A stretch of 64,000 nt of DNA, from positions 1,116,001-1,180,000 of the forward strand of contig NZ_CP114771.1 in the NCBI RefSeq assembly GCF_027366395.1, given 5' to 3'. Position 1 is the stretch's first letter, and each line of letters opens with the position of its first letter. Shown piece by piece: positions 47,909 through 57,833 of the stretch. The notes beneath the pieces are model-generated. The model had not been told where the DNA came from and searched no databases. It worked only from the letters and a program-made list of their open reading frames with translations. This DNA comes from Endozoicomonas sp. GU-1. GTDB taxonomy: Bacteria > Pseudomonadota > Gammaproteobacteria > Pseudomonadales > Endozoicomonadaceae. A program made the position numbers and the translations under genes.

Positions 47909-47987
47909 GTACCGCCTGTCGGCGGAAGCTGGGCAGGATATAGAGCGAATATTCGAGTTTGGTTTTGGTCTTTCGGCAGGGTTATGA
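47901..47987 (+). pseudogene. Truncated ParE toxin
   Basis: The frame MAKYRLSAEAGQDIERIFEF matches the ParE N-terminus and then stops after 28 codons (GFGLSAGL). No later ParE sequence is seen in other frames before the helicase remnant, so most of the toxin has been lost. Confidence 0.75.
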
Positions 47988-48064
47988 TTCCAGGCGCTGG
48001 GTGTATCGGGTTTTACGGTGAAATCGAAGCTTTTTATGCGATGCCACCGATCCTCCTGATGTAT

Positions 48065-48610
48065 CTAAATACGACAGTGCTCTTTCATTTCGTTCTGTTC
48101 AGTCAGGTGCTGGTATGCATCCATCGTCAGCTCTGGCACCGGAGCCTGCTCAACCCACTTTACCCACCACATGACCGCTTTCTGCCGGGCGTAACCACCA
48201 TGCTGGAAACAGACCCACTCCCGAATAGTCTCAAAACCGCAGCGATGTTTCTAAACTTTCACTATTGAGCAGATGGCATTCGTCAATAATGGGTAAATCA
48301 CAATGGCCTAACTGCTCTGCTCTTTTATGAACACTCTGGATGCTGGCAAACAGTACCTGAGCATCGGTATTGCGGGAATTCATAGAGGCTGAGTAAATGC
48401 TCGTCGGGGCTTCTGGCCACTGGGCAATAATCTTTTCATGGTTCTGCTCAATGATCTCTTTCACATGGGAGAGAATCAGGAAGCGCTGGTCTGGCCAGTG
48501 CTGTAAAACCCCATGGATAAAGTCAGCGATGATCACTGACTTGCCGCCGCCGGTACTGACGCAGACCAAGGAAAGCTTGGGGCCATGTCTTTCATTGTGG
48601 AAATTTCTTT
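48065..48610 (-). pseudogene. Superfamily II helicase remnant with internal deletion
   Basis: On the minus strand GPKLSLVCVSTGGGKSVIIA contains Walker A, RFLILSHVKEIIEQN follows as motif Ia, and DLPIIDECHLL is the DEAD/DEAH-type Walker B. At about 48235 the frame shifts and jumps to FETIREWVCFQHGGYARQKA, the C-terminal region of phage-type helicases. The whole second RecA domain is missing. It probably comes from the prophage replication region. Confidence 0.7.
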
Positions 48611-48793
48611 ACTTATCACCAAAACGTCAATTGTTGTGCATAATGAATGACCCCGGTTTTACTACTGTTGAGCAATTTTGGTGTTCAATTTACCCTCCTT
48701 TTTATGCATCATTGTCAGTGATGTAAATTTTTGATTGCATTGGTACGAAAGTAAAGCTAACATTTGCTTTATCGAGAGTGATGCAGAAAAAAC
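48611..48793 (+). promoter_or_regulatory. Probable promoter region of the type I RM operon
   Basis: These AT-rich bases precede the first gene of the restriction-modification operon. No definite -35/-10 pair is claimed. No other gene is present. Confidence 0.35.
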
Positions 48794-49405
48794 ATGAAAT
48801 ATCATTTAAAGCAGCTCGCCCAGATCAAGTCGGGTTACCCGTTCAGGGGGAGTATTAAAGAAGTCATCAATGGGAGTGTCTTGGTGGTTCAGATTCGCAA
48901 CATTAAGCCTGAAGCTACGGGAATAGAGTGGTCAAATCTGATCTGCACTGAACTAACGGGCCGAAAACAACCTGATTGGTTGATGGATGGTGATGTGCTG
49001 TTTGTCATGCGGGGGCAAAACAACATCGCTGTCTGTTTGCAGAACACACCAGAGCAGACCATTTCTTCGCCTCATTTCTTTCATTTGCGAGTCAATAATC
49101 CAGAAACATTGCTGCCCGAGTTTCTGGCGTGGCAGATCAATCAGCAGCAAAGCCAGAGATACCTGCAAATGGGGAGCGTTGGCACCGCCCAGACCAGCAT
49201 TCGCCGTGGCGTGCTTGAGGCGATGGAGATCGTAGTGCCCTCCATTGCCCGGCAGAAAAGCGTACTGGCACTGGCCGAAACCGCCCGGCAGGAACGACAG
49301 CTTTACCACTGTCTTATAGCTAACCGTTCACAGCAGTTGCAACAGGTGGCCAGTGAATTACTCAATAACCCCGAATCTACTCAGGGAGAAAACGACAATG
49401 ACTGA
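48794..49405 (+). CDS. Single-TRD specificity-like protein (half HsdS)
   Basis: A 203-residue protein resembling one half of a type I specificity subunit. It has an N-terminal target recognition domain (HLKQLAQIKSGYPFRGSIKE; FVMRGQNNIAVCLQ; SVGTAQTSIRRGVLEAMEIV) and a C-terminal helical spacer (ARQKSVLALAETARQERQLY). Normal HsdS proteins have two such units, and a normal one is encoded downstream at 50953. Its stop overlaps the hsdM start (49398) by eight bases. It could dimerise to act as an alternative specificity subunit or regulate the complex; both are inference. Confidence 0.75.
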   Translation: MKYHLKQLAQIKSGYPFRGSIKEVINGSVLVVQIRNIKPEATGIEWSNLICTELTGRKQPDWLMDGDVLFVMRGQNNIAVCLQNTPEQTISSPHFFHLRVNNPETLLPEFLAWQINQQQSQRYLQMGSVGTAQTSIRRGVLEAMEIVVPSIARQKSVLALAETARQERQLYHCLIANRSQQLQQVASELLNNPESTQGENDND

Positions 49406-50963
49406 TCAAGTCAGCCAGGACACTATCAACAAAGCTTTATGGGCTGCCTGCGACACCTTCCGTGGAACCGTCAGCGCCGACACCTACAAAGACTTTATCC
49501 TGACCATGCTGTTCCTCAAGTACATCTCCGATGTCTGGCAGGACCACCGCGATGAATACGAAAAAGAGTATGGCAACGAGCCGGAACTGATCGATGAGAT
49601 GATGAAAAGCGAACGCTTCATCATTCCCGATGTGATCATGCGCAACGACGATGGCTCCGAAAAAGACCGCTTTAAGGCTAACTTTACCAGCCTGTGGGAA
49701 CGCCGCCACCAGCCGGGCAACGGTGAACGTATCGATCGCTGTCTCCATGAATTGGAAGAAGCCAATGGCACCAAGCTGAGGGATTCTGCCAAAAGTGTGT
49801 TCCAGGACATCTCCTTCAACACCGACAAACTGGGCGAAGAAAAGCAGAAAAACGAAATTCTCCGTCATTTGTTAGAAGACTTTGCCAAACCGGCGTTGAA
49901 TCTGCGTCCATCCCGTGTGGGTGGGCTGGATGTGATCGGTAATGCCTACGAGTACCTGATCAAAAACTTTGCCGCCGGTGGTGGTCAGAAAGCCGGGGAG
50001 TTTTATACACCGCCAGAAGTCTCTGATTTGATGGCTGAGCTCATGGACCCTCAGGAAGGCGATGAAGGGTGTGACCCGGCCTGTGGTTCTGCCTCCTTGC
50101 TGATGAAACTGGGCCGGAAAATCCGCAAGAAAACTGGCAGCAAAAAGTACGCGCTCTACGGTCAGGAAGCCATTGGCTCCACCTGGTCGCTGGCCATTAT
50201 GAATATGTTCCTGCATGGTGAAGATAATCACCGCATTGAGTGGGGTGACACCATTCGTAACCCTAAACTCCGTGATTCCCAGGGTGATCTGAAGCTGTTC
50301 GATATCGTGGTCGCCAACCCGCCGTTCTCTCTGGATAAATGGGGGCACGATGGTGCTGCCAATGATAAGTTTGGTCGTTTCCGCCGGGGCATTCCGCCAA
50401 AGACCAAAGGCGATTATGCCTTTATTCTCCATATGATCGAAACTCTAAAACCGGGCAGTGGTCGTATGGCGGTGGTGGTTCCCCACGGCGTGCTGTTCCG
50501 GGGTGCCGCTGAAGGTAAAATTCGGCAGAAACTGATAGAAGAAAACCTGCTGGATGCCGTGATTGGTCTGCCAGAAAAACTGTTTTATGGTACCGGTATT
50601 CCGGCGGCGATTCTGATTTTCAAAAAACAACGCAGCGATACCAATGTGTTGTTTATTGATGCCAGCCGTGAATTCAAACCGGGTAAAAATCAGAACCTGC
50701 TCACAGAAGAAAATCTGAACAAGATCATCAACACCTACCGCGCCCAGGCGGATGTGGATAAATACGCCTACGTTGCCAGCTTTGAGGAGATCAAGGAGAA
50801 CGACTTTAACCTCAATATTCCCCGCTATGTGGATACCTTTGAGGAAGAGGAAGAGATCGATCTGGACGTGGTCCGTGCCGAGCGTTTGCAGTTGAAAGCA
50901 GAGCTGGCGGAGCTGGAAGTGAAGATGGAAGGTTATCTCAAGGAGTTGGGTTATGGTGCCTGA
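49398..50963 (+). CDS. hsdM: Type I restriction-modification methylase subunit
   Basis: HsdM methylates adenine within the recognition site and is needed for both restriction and modification. The start at 49398 (MTDQVSQDTINKALWAACDT) was chosen because GGAGAAAACGAC precedes it and because an earlier ATG at 49353 lies within the upstream gene. About 521 residues. GEFYTPPEVSDLMAELM near residue 203 leads to DPACGSASLLMKLG, the SAM-binding motif I, and VVANPPFSLDKWG near residue 310 is the catalytic NPPF motif. The C-terminus is a coiled coil that contacts HsdS. Its stop overlaps hsdS by 11 bases. Confidence 0.95.
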   Translation: MTDQVSQDTINKALWAACDTFRGTVSADTYKDFILTMLFLKYISDVWQDHRDEYEKEYGNEPELIDEMMKSERFIIPDVIMRNDDGSEKDRFKANFTSLWERRHQPGNGERIDRCLHELEEANGTKLRDSAKSVFQDISFNTDKLGEEKQKNEILRHLLEDFAKPALNLRPSRVGGLDVIGNAYEYLIKNFAAGGGQKAGEFYTPPEVSDLMAELMDPQEGDEGCDPACGSASLLMKLGRKIRKKTGSKKYALYGQEAIGSTWSLAIMNMFLHGEDNHRIEWGDTIRNPKLRDSQGDLKLFDIVVANPPFSLDKWGHDGAANDKFGRFRRGIPPKTKGDYAFILHMIETLKPGSGRMAVVVPHGVLFRGAAEGKIRQKLIEENLLDAVIGLPEKLFYGTGIPAAILIFKKQRSDTNVLFIDASREFKPGKNQNLLTEENLNKIINTYRAQADVDKYAYVASFEEIKENDFNLNIPRYVDTFEEEEEIDLDVVRAERLQLKAELAELEVKMEGYLKELGYGA

Positions 50964-52128
50964 TGGGTGGAAGAAAGCTACAGTTGGCCAGCTTTGCAGC
51001 TTTGGTAACGGAGCAGGTTTTAAGGCCAGCGAATGGTCGGATAGCGGCTTACCTATCATTCGTATTCAAAATTTGAATGGTTCCAAAAAATTTAATTATT
51101 TTGCTGGTGAACCAAAAACTCAGTGGGTTATCGAGCCTGGACAGCTTTTATTTGCTTGGGCTGGCTCTAAAGGAGCGTCCTTTGGTCCAAAGATATGGGA
51201 TGGCCCGAAAGGTGTTCTTAATCAACATATATATAAGCTAACTCCAGCAGAGGGAATTGATCCTACTTGGCTCTACAAATCCTTGCTTACAGTCACAGAG
51301 CGTATCGAAGAAAAAGCTCATGGTTTTAAAGCTACCCTTCTTCATGTCCAAAAGTCGGATATAACTGATCAGGTTGTATATGTTCCACCTTTATCAGAGC
51401 AGAAAAAAATTGCTCAAACGATTTTAGCTTGGGACAAAGCCATCACCACTACCGAACAACTGCTTACCAACAGCCAGCAGCAGAAAAAAGCGCTGATGCA
51501 GCAGTTGTTAACGGGAAAGAGGCGTTTGCCGGGGTTTGACGATTGGCAAACTTGCAAGATGTCCGATTTGATTGAGGAGAGTCGTATATCAGGCTCTGAT
51601 GGAGCAATTGCAAAAAAACTGACCGTCAAGCTTTATGGTAAAGGAGTCATTGCCAAGGAGGAAAAACGTTCTGGTAGCTCTTCCACTAAGTATTACCAGA
51701 GACGAGCCGGGCAGTTTATTTATAGCAAACTTGATTTTTTGAACGGTGCATTTGGCATTATTCCTGAACAGCTTGATCGCTATGAGTCGACACTGGATCT
51801 TCCAGCCTTTGACATTAAGAGTAATGTCGATAAAACGTGGTTTATCAATTTCGTTTCTCGTGAAGATTTTTATGTTGCAAATCTTGGTTTAGCCAATGGG
51901 GGGCGTAAAGCCAGAAGGGTTAACCCCAAGGATTTGTTAAACATCCAGTTCGCACTTCCTGCATACAAGGAACAGCAGGCTATAGCTGAGGTTCTTTTGG
52001 TGTCAGATCACGAAATAACCAATTTTCAGCAGAAGCTTGCAAACTTGAAGTTGGAGAAAAAAGCCCTGATGCAACAACTGCTCACCGGTAAACGACGGGT
52101 CACTGTTGAAGAGGCTAACACGGAATAA
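50953..52128 (+). CDS. hsdS: Type I specificity subunit HsdS
   Basis: HsdS recognises the bipartite DNA target. The 391-residue protein has two target recognition domains (residues 1-150 and 195-340), each followed by a helical spacer. The spacers carry the same block, KKALMQQLLTGKRR, near residues 178 and 370, and the DNA coding for these is similar (about 51480-51523 and 52055-52098). Such repeats let recognition domains recombine. It overlaps hsdM, so translation is coupled. 107 bp separate it from hsdR. Confidence 0.93.
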   Translation: MVPDGWKKATVGQLCSFGNGAGFKASEWSDSGLPIIRIQNLNGSKKFNYFAGEPKTQWVIEPGQLLFAWAGSKGASFGPKIWDGPKGVLNQHIYKLTPAEGIDPTWLYKSLLTVTERIEEKAHGFKATLLHVQKSDITDQVVYVPPLSEQKKIAQTILAWDKAITTTEQLLTNSQQQKKALMQQLLTGKRRLPGFDDWQTCKMSDLIEESRISGSDGAIAKKLTVKLYGKGVIAKEEKRSGSSSTKYYQRRAGQFIYSKLDFLNGAFGIIPEQLDRYESTLDLPAFDIKSNVDKTWFINFVSREDFYVANLGLANGGRKARRVNPKDLLNIQFALPAYKEQQAIAEVLLVSDHEITNFQQKLANLKLEKKALMQQLLTGKRRVTVEEANTE

Positions 52129-52259
52129 ACCCAAAATAAGGCTCTGTTTCATCACCAACAGAGCCATTTCCATCGACGTTTTTTCAAATACACAGGAACT
52201 CAACGTCACCGGTTGACACAGTATAACCACCGGCCATGAGCCAGGGAGTCATTCGCATC

Positions 52260-55200
52260 ATGAACCTTGCCGTCCAACATCCATTGCCTCAATTCAAAGA
52301 GGAGCTCTCCGCAAAAATTCCGGCCCTGACACTGCTTCACAATCTCGGCTGGACCTTCCTTCCGCCAAAAGCGGCGTTGGCTGCCCGGGGTGACAAAACC
52401 TCCGAGGTGGTGTTGCACGATATTTTGCGTGAACAACTGCGTAAACGACGATTTACCTATGGCGGAAAAACCTACCCACTGTCGGAACAAACCATCGATG
52501 GCATGGTGACGGAAATGAGCACACCGGCACTGAATGAAGGGCTGACCTACGCCAACGAAAAGCTCTACAACCATATGCTGCTGGGTATTTCGGTCACCGA
52601 GTTTGTGGACAATGGCAAAAGAGCCACGCCCACGATTCCATTAGTGGACTGGGTCAATCCGGCCAACAATAGCTTCCATTTCACCGAAGAATTCAAGGTA
52701 CAGCGAGCCAGTGGTGTTAACCACCGACGATCGGATATTGTCTGTTTTGTCAACGGTTTGCCCCTGGTGGTGATTGAGGCCAAACGGCCCGATGGCAAAA
52801 CCGGCGGTGGTCCTACGGTGGATGAAGGTATTTCCCAGACTCTGCGTAACCAGCGACAGGACGAAATTCCCCGGTTGTTTGCCTACAGTCAGTTGTTGAT
52901 GTCCATTAATGGCAGCGAAGGCCGCTATGCCACCCAAGGGACGCCCGCCAAATTCTGGTCTGCCTGGCGGGAAGAAGGCTTCTCGGAAGCGGAGATGCAC
53001 GATATTAAAAATCGGGCACTGACATCTGAGCAAAAAGACCGCTTGTTTCACCATCGCACACCAGAAGACCGGGACTGGTATGAGAGCCTGATTACTGGTG
53101 GTGAACTGGCGCTAACGGGGCAGGATCGGTTGCTGATCAGTTTGTTGACTCCGGAACGGCTGCTGGAGATGACTCAGCTGTTTGTCCTGTTCGATAAAAA
53201 GCTCGGTAAAGTGGTGGCTCGTTACCAGCAAGTGTTTGGCATTAAACGACTGATTGAGCGTATCAAGAACCGACGATCAGACGGTGGCCGCAAAGGCGGG
53301 ATTATCTGGCACACCACCGGCTCTGGTAAATCCTTTACCATGGTGTTTCTTTCCCGGGCACTGGTGCTGCGGCAAGACCTGGTCATGTGTCGGATTGTTC
53401 TGGTGACTGACCGGAAAGATTTGGAAAACCAGCTCAGTAATACCTTTGAAACCGGCGGCGAGCTATCGGGCAAAAAGGGGAAAAGTAACGCAAAAATGTC
53501 CACCGGCCGCCAGCTGGCCGCAGAGATTGGCAGCGGTTCAAAGCGGATTATTTTCTCCATTATTAATAAGTTCCGCACCGCTACCACGCTGCCGGAGTGT
53601 CGTAACGACAGTGCTGACCTGATAGTGCTGGTGGATGAAGGGCATCGGAGTCATGGCGGCGAAAACCACATCCGCATGAGGCAGGCTATGCCCAACGCGG
53701 CTTTTGTAGCCTTTACCGGGACGCCATTGCTCAAAGAGAGCAAGAAAACCAATAAGTTTGGCCCCATTATTCACGCTTACACCATGCAGCGGGCGGTGGA
53801 AGATAAGACGGTAACGCCGTTGTTGTATGAAGAGCGTATTCCTGATCTGGATGTGAACAAACGGGCTATTGATCATTGGTTTGAGCGGGTCACTCAAGAT
53901 CTCTCACCCCAGCAGAAGGCCGATTTAAAAAGAAAGTACGCCCGCAAAAAAGCCGTTTACCAGGCGGAGGACCGGTTGCGAATGATCGCTCTGGATATCG
54001 CTTTTCACTTTTCCGGCAACATCGATGAGGGGCTGAAGGGGCAGTTGGCTTGCGGCAGTAAACTGGATGCCATTCGCTATAAGCAATTTCTGGATGAGAT
54101 TGGGGAGTTTGAATCGGCAGTGGTGATTTCAGCGCCGGACTCCCGAGAAGGCAATACAGATATTGATGAGTCCAATCTTCCGGAGGTGACCAAGTGGTGG
54201 AAGGAGAATGTTGGCAGCCAAGATGATGATGCTTATACCAATAACATCGTTGAGCGCTTTGATACCGACGACAACCTCAAGTTATTGATTGTGGTTGATA
54301 AGCTGCTGACGGGTTTTGATGAACCGAAAAACACGGTGCTCTACATTGATAAGCCTCTGAAACAGCACAACCTCATTCAGGCCATCGCCCGGGTGAATCG
54401 ACTGCATCCCCTGAAAGAGTTCGGCCTGTTGATTGATTATCGGGGCATTCTGGGTGAGCTGGATACCACACTGGCGAAATACCAGGACCTTGCCGCGCGC
54501 ACTCAGAGTGGATTTGATATTGATGACCTGGAAGGTCTCTACCATCAGATGAGTAGCGAATATAAACGGCTGCCACGGCTTTATGATGAGTTATGGGCTA
54601 TCTTTGCCAGCGTAAAGAATAAGGCTGATATTGAAGCCATGCGGCAGGTGCTGATACCCAAAATAGAAGAACGTGATGGCGAGCTGGTGGATGTTCACCT
54701 CAAAGTCCGGGACGATTTCTATACGGCGTTGTCTTCGTTTGCCAGCTGCCTGAAAGTTGCCTTGCAGTCATCTACCTTTTTTGAAGACAAGAGTTTTTCG
54801 GAAGCGGACCGGAATCATTATAAAGAGACAGTGAAACAGTTCAGTAGCCTGAGGAAGCTGGCCATGCAGGATGCGGGCGAAGCGGTCAGTTATGATGAGT
54901 ACGCCGAGAAAATCAAAAAACTGATGGACAAGCATGTGGTGGGCATTGAGGTTCGTGAGTCTAAGGGTATCTATGAAGTGAACCGAATGGGGCACCATCA
55001 GAAACCGGAAGAGTGGAGCGACGATAAAACCCGCAATGAAACGGATATTATCAAGACTCGCATAGCCCGGCAGATTGAGCAGGATCTGAATAATGACCCC
55101 TATGCCAAGGCGAAGTTTTCAGAGCTGTTGCGGGATGCGATCAAAGAAGCGGAGGCTATGTTTGATTACCCGTTAAAACAGTTCCTGCTGTTTAAGGAGT

Positions 55201-55559
55201 TTGAAGAGCAGGTTCAGGATCGCAAACTGGATGAGATTCCGGATCAGTTTGAAGGTAACCGGCATGCGCAGGCATTGTTCGGGATTTTCAAACTGGTGCT
55301 TCCAGAGGCGGTGGAACAGTCGCAGGAGGGGGAATTGCAATCCTGGATTGATCTTGCCTTCCAGGTGGACACTCTGGTAACAGCGGCGGTGGCAGAAAAC
55401 TCCATCAATCCACAGAATATCGAAGCCAGTATTCGTAAGGGATTATTGCCTTTGTTATTCAAAACCTGCAAGGAGGCCGGAGCTGGAATGGATCAGGCTA
55501 AAGCGATGGTGGAACACGTTGTTCAGATTACCCGCAAAGGCTCAGCCCATGCCGGTTGA
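52260..55559 (+). CDS. hsdR: Type I restriction endonuclease subunit HsdR
   Basis: HsdR cuts DNA after ATP-driven translocation. The start at 52260 (MNLAVQHPLPQFKEEL) has GGGAG ten bases upstream; an ATG at 52236 is the alternative. About 1100 residues. The nuclease domain has RRSDIVCFVNGLPLVVIEAK near residue 160 with the PD-(D/E)xK residues. The motor has HTTGSGKSFTMVFL (Walker A), VLVDEGHRSH (DEGH box), FTGTPLLKESKKT (motif III) and later LLTGFDEPKNTVLY and QAIARVNRLHP (motifs V and VI). All motifs needed for activity appear intact. Confidence 0.95.
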   Translation: MNLAVQHPLPQFKEELSAKIPALTLLHNLGWTFLPPKAALAARGDKTSEVVLHDILREQLRKRRFTYGGKTYPLSEQTIDGMVTEMSTPALNEGLTYANEKLYNHMLLGISVTEFVDNGKRATPTIPLVDWVNPANNSFHFTEEFKVQRASGVNHRRSDIVCFVNGLPLVVIEAKRPDGKTGGGPTVDEGISQTLRNQRQDEIPRLFAYSQLLMSINGSEGRYATQGTPAKFWSAWREEGFSEAEMHDIKNRALTSEQKDRLFHHRTPEDRDWYESLITGGELALTGQDRLLISLLTPERLLEMTQLFVLFDKKLGKVVARYQQVFGIKRLIERIKNRRSDGGRKGGIIWHTTGSGKSFTMVFLSRALVLRQDLVMCRIVLVTDRKDLENQLSNTFETGGELSGKKGKSNAKMSTGRQLAAEIGSGSKRIIFSIINKFRTATTLPECRNDSADLIVLVDEGHRSHGGENHIRMRQAMPNAAFVAFTGTPLLKESKKTNKFGPIIHAYTMQRAVEDKTVTPLLYEERIPDLDVNKRAIDHWFERVTQDLSPQQKADLKRKYARKKAVYQAEDRLRMIALDIAFHFSGNIDEGLKGQLACGSKLDAIRYKQFLDEIGEFESAVVISAPDSREGNTDIDESNLPEVTKWWKENVGSQDDDAYTNNIVERFDTDDNLKLLIVVDKLLTGFDEPKNTVLYIDKPLKQHNLIQAIARVNRLHPLKEFGLLIDYRGILGELDTTLAKYQDLAARTQSGFDIDDLEGLYHQMSSEYKRLPRLYDELWAIFASVKNKADIEAMRQVLIPKIEERDGELVDVHLKVRDDFYTALSSFASCLKVALQSSTFFEDKSFSEADRNHYKETVKQFSSLRKLAMQDAGEAVSYDEYAEKIKKLMDKHVVGIEVRESKGIYEVNRMGHHQKPEEWSDDKTRNETDIIKTRIARQIEQDLNNDPYAKAKFSELLRDAIKEAEAMFDYPLKQFLLFKEFEEQVQDRKLDEIPDQFEGNRHAQALFGIFKLVLPEAVEQSQEGELQSWIDLAFQVDTLVTAAVAENSINPQNIEASIRKGLLPLLFKTCKEAGAGMDQAKAMVEHVVQITRKGSAHAG

Positions 55560-56277
55560 GCTGCAGGTCAACTACGGTGATGAACAGGTGCTGGTTCAGC
55601 GGGTGGCTCGATCGGGGAATGCCAACAAGGTGCTGATCAAGGTTCAACCGGATGGTCGGGTGCTGGCAAAAGCGCCTGTGTCGGCCTCTGATGCTGAGGT
55701 AATTGCTGCGGTCAAGAAGCGGCTTCGCTGGATTTTTGCACAACTTCGGCAGTTCCGTGAGCAGGCTGAACACGTTATACCGAGAAACTATGTCAGTGGC
55801 GAGTCTCATCTTTATCTAGGGCGACGGCATCTCCTGAAGGTGTTTGTGTCGCCTGATGATAAGGCCCAAGTCAAAATGTTGCGGGGGCGACTGGAGGTTA
55901 CTGTACGGGAAAAGTCCAGCGAGAAGGTGAAAGCCCTGCTTGCTCAATGGTACAAGATTCGGGCACAGGAGGTGTTTCATCGACGCTTATCAGTGTTGCT
56001 ACCTCAGCTGCTCTGGGTGTCTGCGCCTCCCAGACTAAGACTGCAAATCATGCAGACACAATGGGGCAGTTGTTCTGCACAAGGTGCCATTACATTAAAT
56101 CCTTTACTGGTAAAGGCTCCGAGAGAATGCATTGATTATGTGATTATTCATGAATGTTGCCACCTGGCAGAGCATAATCACAGCGAGCGATTCTATCGCC
56201 TGATGGAAGATGCGATGCCTGGCTGGGAGGCCGTAAAAGACAGGCTGGATCAGTCAGCTGGGTTTATATTCAGCTGA
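55549..56277 (+). CDS. YgjP-like (M48-type) metallopeptidase domain protein
   Basis: A protein of about 242 residues related to YgjP/DUF45 metal-dependent peptidases, which are often found next to type I hsdR genes. The start at 55549 (MPVELQVNYGDEQVLVQRVA) overlaps the hsdR stop by 11 bases. Near residue 155, QTQWGSCSAQGAITLNPLLV is the family's conserved block, and CIDYVIIHECCHLAEHNHSE near residue 185 contains the zinc-binding HExxH with the later His ligand. Its role is unproven; the coupling suggests a role in controlling or trimming HsdR. Confidence 0.88.
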   Translation: MPVELQVNYGDEQVLVQRVARSGNANKVLIKVQPDGRVLAKAPVSASDAEVIAAVKKRLRWIFAQLRQFREQAEHVIPRNYVSGESHLYLGRRHLLKVFVSPDDKAQVKMLRGRLEVTVREKSSEKVKALLAQWYKIRAQEVFHRRLSVLLPQLLWVSAPPRLRLQIMQTQWGSCSAQGAITLNPLLVKAPRECIDYVIIHECCHLAEHNHSERFYRLMEDAMPGWEAVKDRLDQSAGFIFS

Positions 56278-56388
56278 CTTGTTAAAAGGTGCCGTGGCGG
56301 GCTCACTGCGTTTGTGGTGGGAGTGAAGACATGTTTTTTAGCGTTTGATTGAACGTTTTAAAGTTGCTTGAAATCGGGTGATTAAAAC

Positions 56389-56978
56389 GTGGATAGGGGG
56401 TTGCTGAAAACCAGGCTGTACCAAAAAGATGGAACATGGAAAAAGGTGCATGATGCATTTCGTGGCCAGGTGCGAATCCAGGTGGGCAAAGACCCACAAC
56501 CAACAGCAGCAAGCATCGACTCCCAATCCGTGAAAACATCGGTAAAAGGGGGGATCGAGGCTATGATGGCGGAAAGAAAATAAAAGGCAGAAAATGTCAT
56601 ATAGCTGTTGATACTCTTGGCCTGATCCTGGTGGTATGGGTACACACTGCCGCATTCAGTGATAGTTTTGCAGGGCAGTTCATACTGGCTCACCTTAAGA
56701 AATACTTTAAGAAAATCAGGAAAGTCTGGGCTGATTGTGGCTACCGGGGTTACCTTGAAGAGTGGTTTTGTCGCTTCAAACCCAAAAGGGAGCTTGAAAT
56801 AACAAAGCGCCCTCGGGGAAAGTTTGTAGTTCAAGCCAAACGCTGGGTGGTTGAGAGAACCTTTGGCTGGTTTGAAGGCTCCAGACGACTGTCTAAAGAC
56901 TATGAACAGTTACCAAGGAGTTCAGAAGCCTTCGTTTATATATGCATGATTCGTATAATGCTGCGAAGGCTTAAGTAG
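56389..56978 (+). pseudogene. IS5-family transposase remnant
   Basis: Two plus-strand frames, separated by a frameshift near 56560, encode SIDSQSVKTSVKGG and then KKIKGRKCHIAVDTLGLILV, KVWADCGYRGYLEEWFC and RWVVERTFGWFEGSRRLSKD. These are the DDE region of the IS5 (IS1031/IS427-like) group. The N-terminal part is missing. It separates the restriction operon from the prophage. Confidence 0.8.
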
Positions 56979-57053
56979 TTTTAAAACGGCCTCTGAATTT
57001 GCGAAATTGGTCAGAAAATAGGCAGCTTAATTACCGCTGCCGGATGAGACGCT

Positions 57054-57827
57054 ATGGCTTTAATGACTCAGGCAGCATTCGCCAGACAGCAGGGCTTTAC
57101 CCGAGGGTATGTCACTAAATTAATCAAGAAGGGCGTTAATGGCCATTGGCAGGCTGAAACTGAAAAAAGCAGCAAGGTAGCCGGTTTTCATCTGAGTTCG
57201 CTTTACAGCCCTAACGGCTGGTACAGCTGGCAAAATCCAGTAGAGGATTTCCTCGCCGCCAAGAGTAACCCGGTACAGTTCAAGGACTGGACCAATACTG
57301 TGCTTGGCGAGACATGGACGGAACAAGGTGAGACTGTTGAGCATAGTTTGCTCTACCAGCGACGGGAACATTACCCGGCAGAGGTGCCGTGGTGGGTGGA
57401 GATACTGACGGTTAGCTGTGATGTCCAGGATGACCGCTTTGAGTTTGAAGTAACCGGCTGGGGAGCTGGCGAGGAAAGCTGGTCTATTGATTATGTCCGT
57501 TTATACGGAGACCTCTCCCGACAAGGTATCTGGGATGCCTTGGCGGATATGCTTCACAAAACTTATACCCGTCAGGATGGCACCAAAATGAATGTGGCTC
57601 AGGTCTGCATCGATTCTGGTGGCCACTACACCGATGAAGTGTATGCCTTCTGTCGGGAGCAGGGAGCCGATTGGGCGATTCCGGTTAAGGGTTCCTCTCA
57701 GGCTGGCAAACCTATCGCTACATTTCCCAAAACCAAAAGCAAGAAAGGGGGCTATTTGACGCTGGTTGGCACCGATACCGCCAAGGAGTTGGTCTATCAA
57801 CGCTACCAATCAACCAGCAAAGGATGA
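57054..57827 (+). pseudogene. In-frame chimera: terminase small subunit start joined to large subunit end
   Basis: The first 28 residues (MALMTQAAFARQQGFTRGYV, TKLIKKG) are a Nu1-type small-terminase helix-turn-helix. From NGHWQAETEKSSKVAGF onward the protein is the C-terminal half of a GpA large terminase: HLSSLYSPNGWYSWQNPVED, VLGETWTEQGE, VSCDVQDDRFEFEVTGWGAG with the nuclease aspartate, and CIDSGGHYTDEVYAFC. The frame ends after LVYQRYQST, short of the normal end. A deletion of about 2 kb therefore fused two phage genes in frame. Confidence 0.75.
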
Positions 57828-57833
57828 CAGGGA

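Noticed and set aside
49437-51059. Several minus-strand frames of 114-204 codons across hsdM
   Set aside because: All overlap the well-supported HsdM and HsdS frames and show no family motifs.
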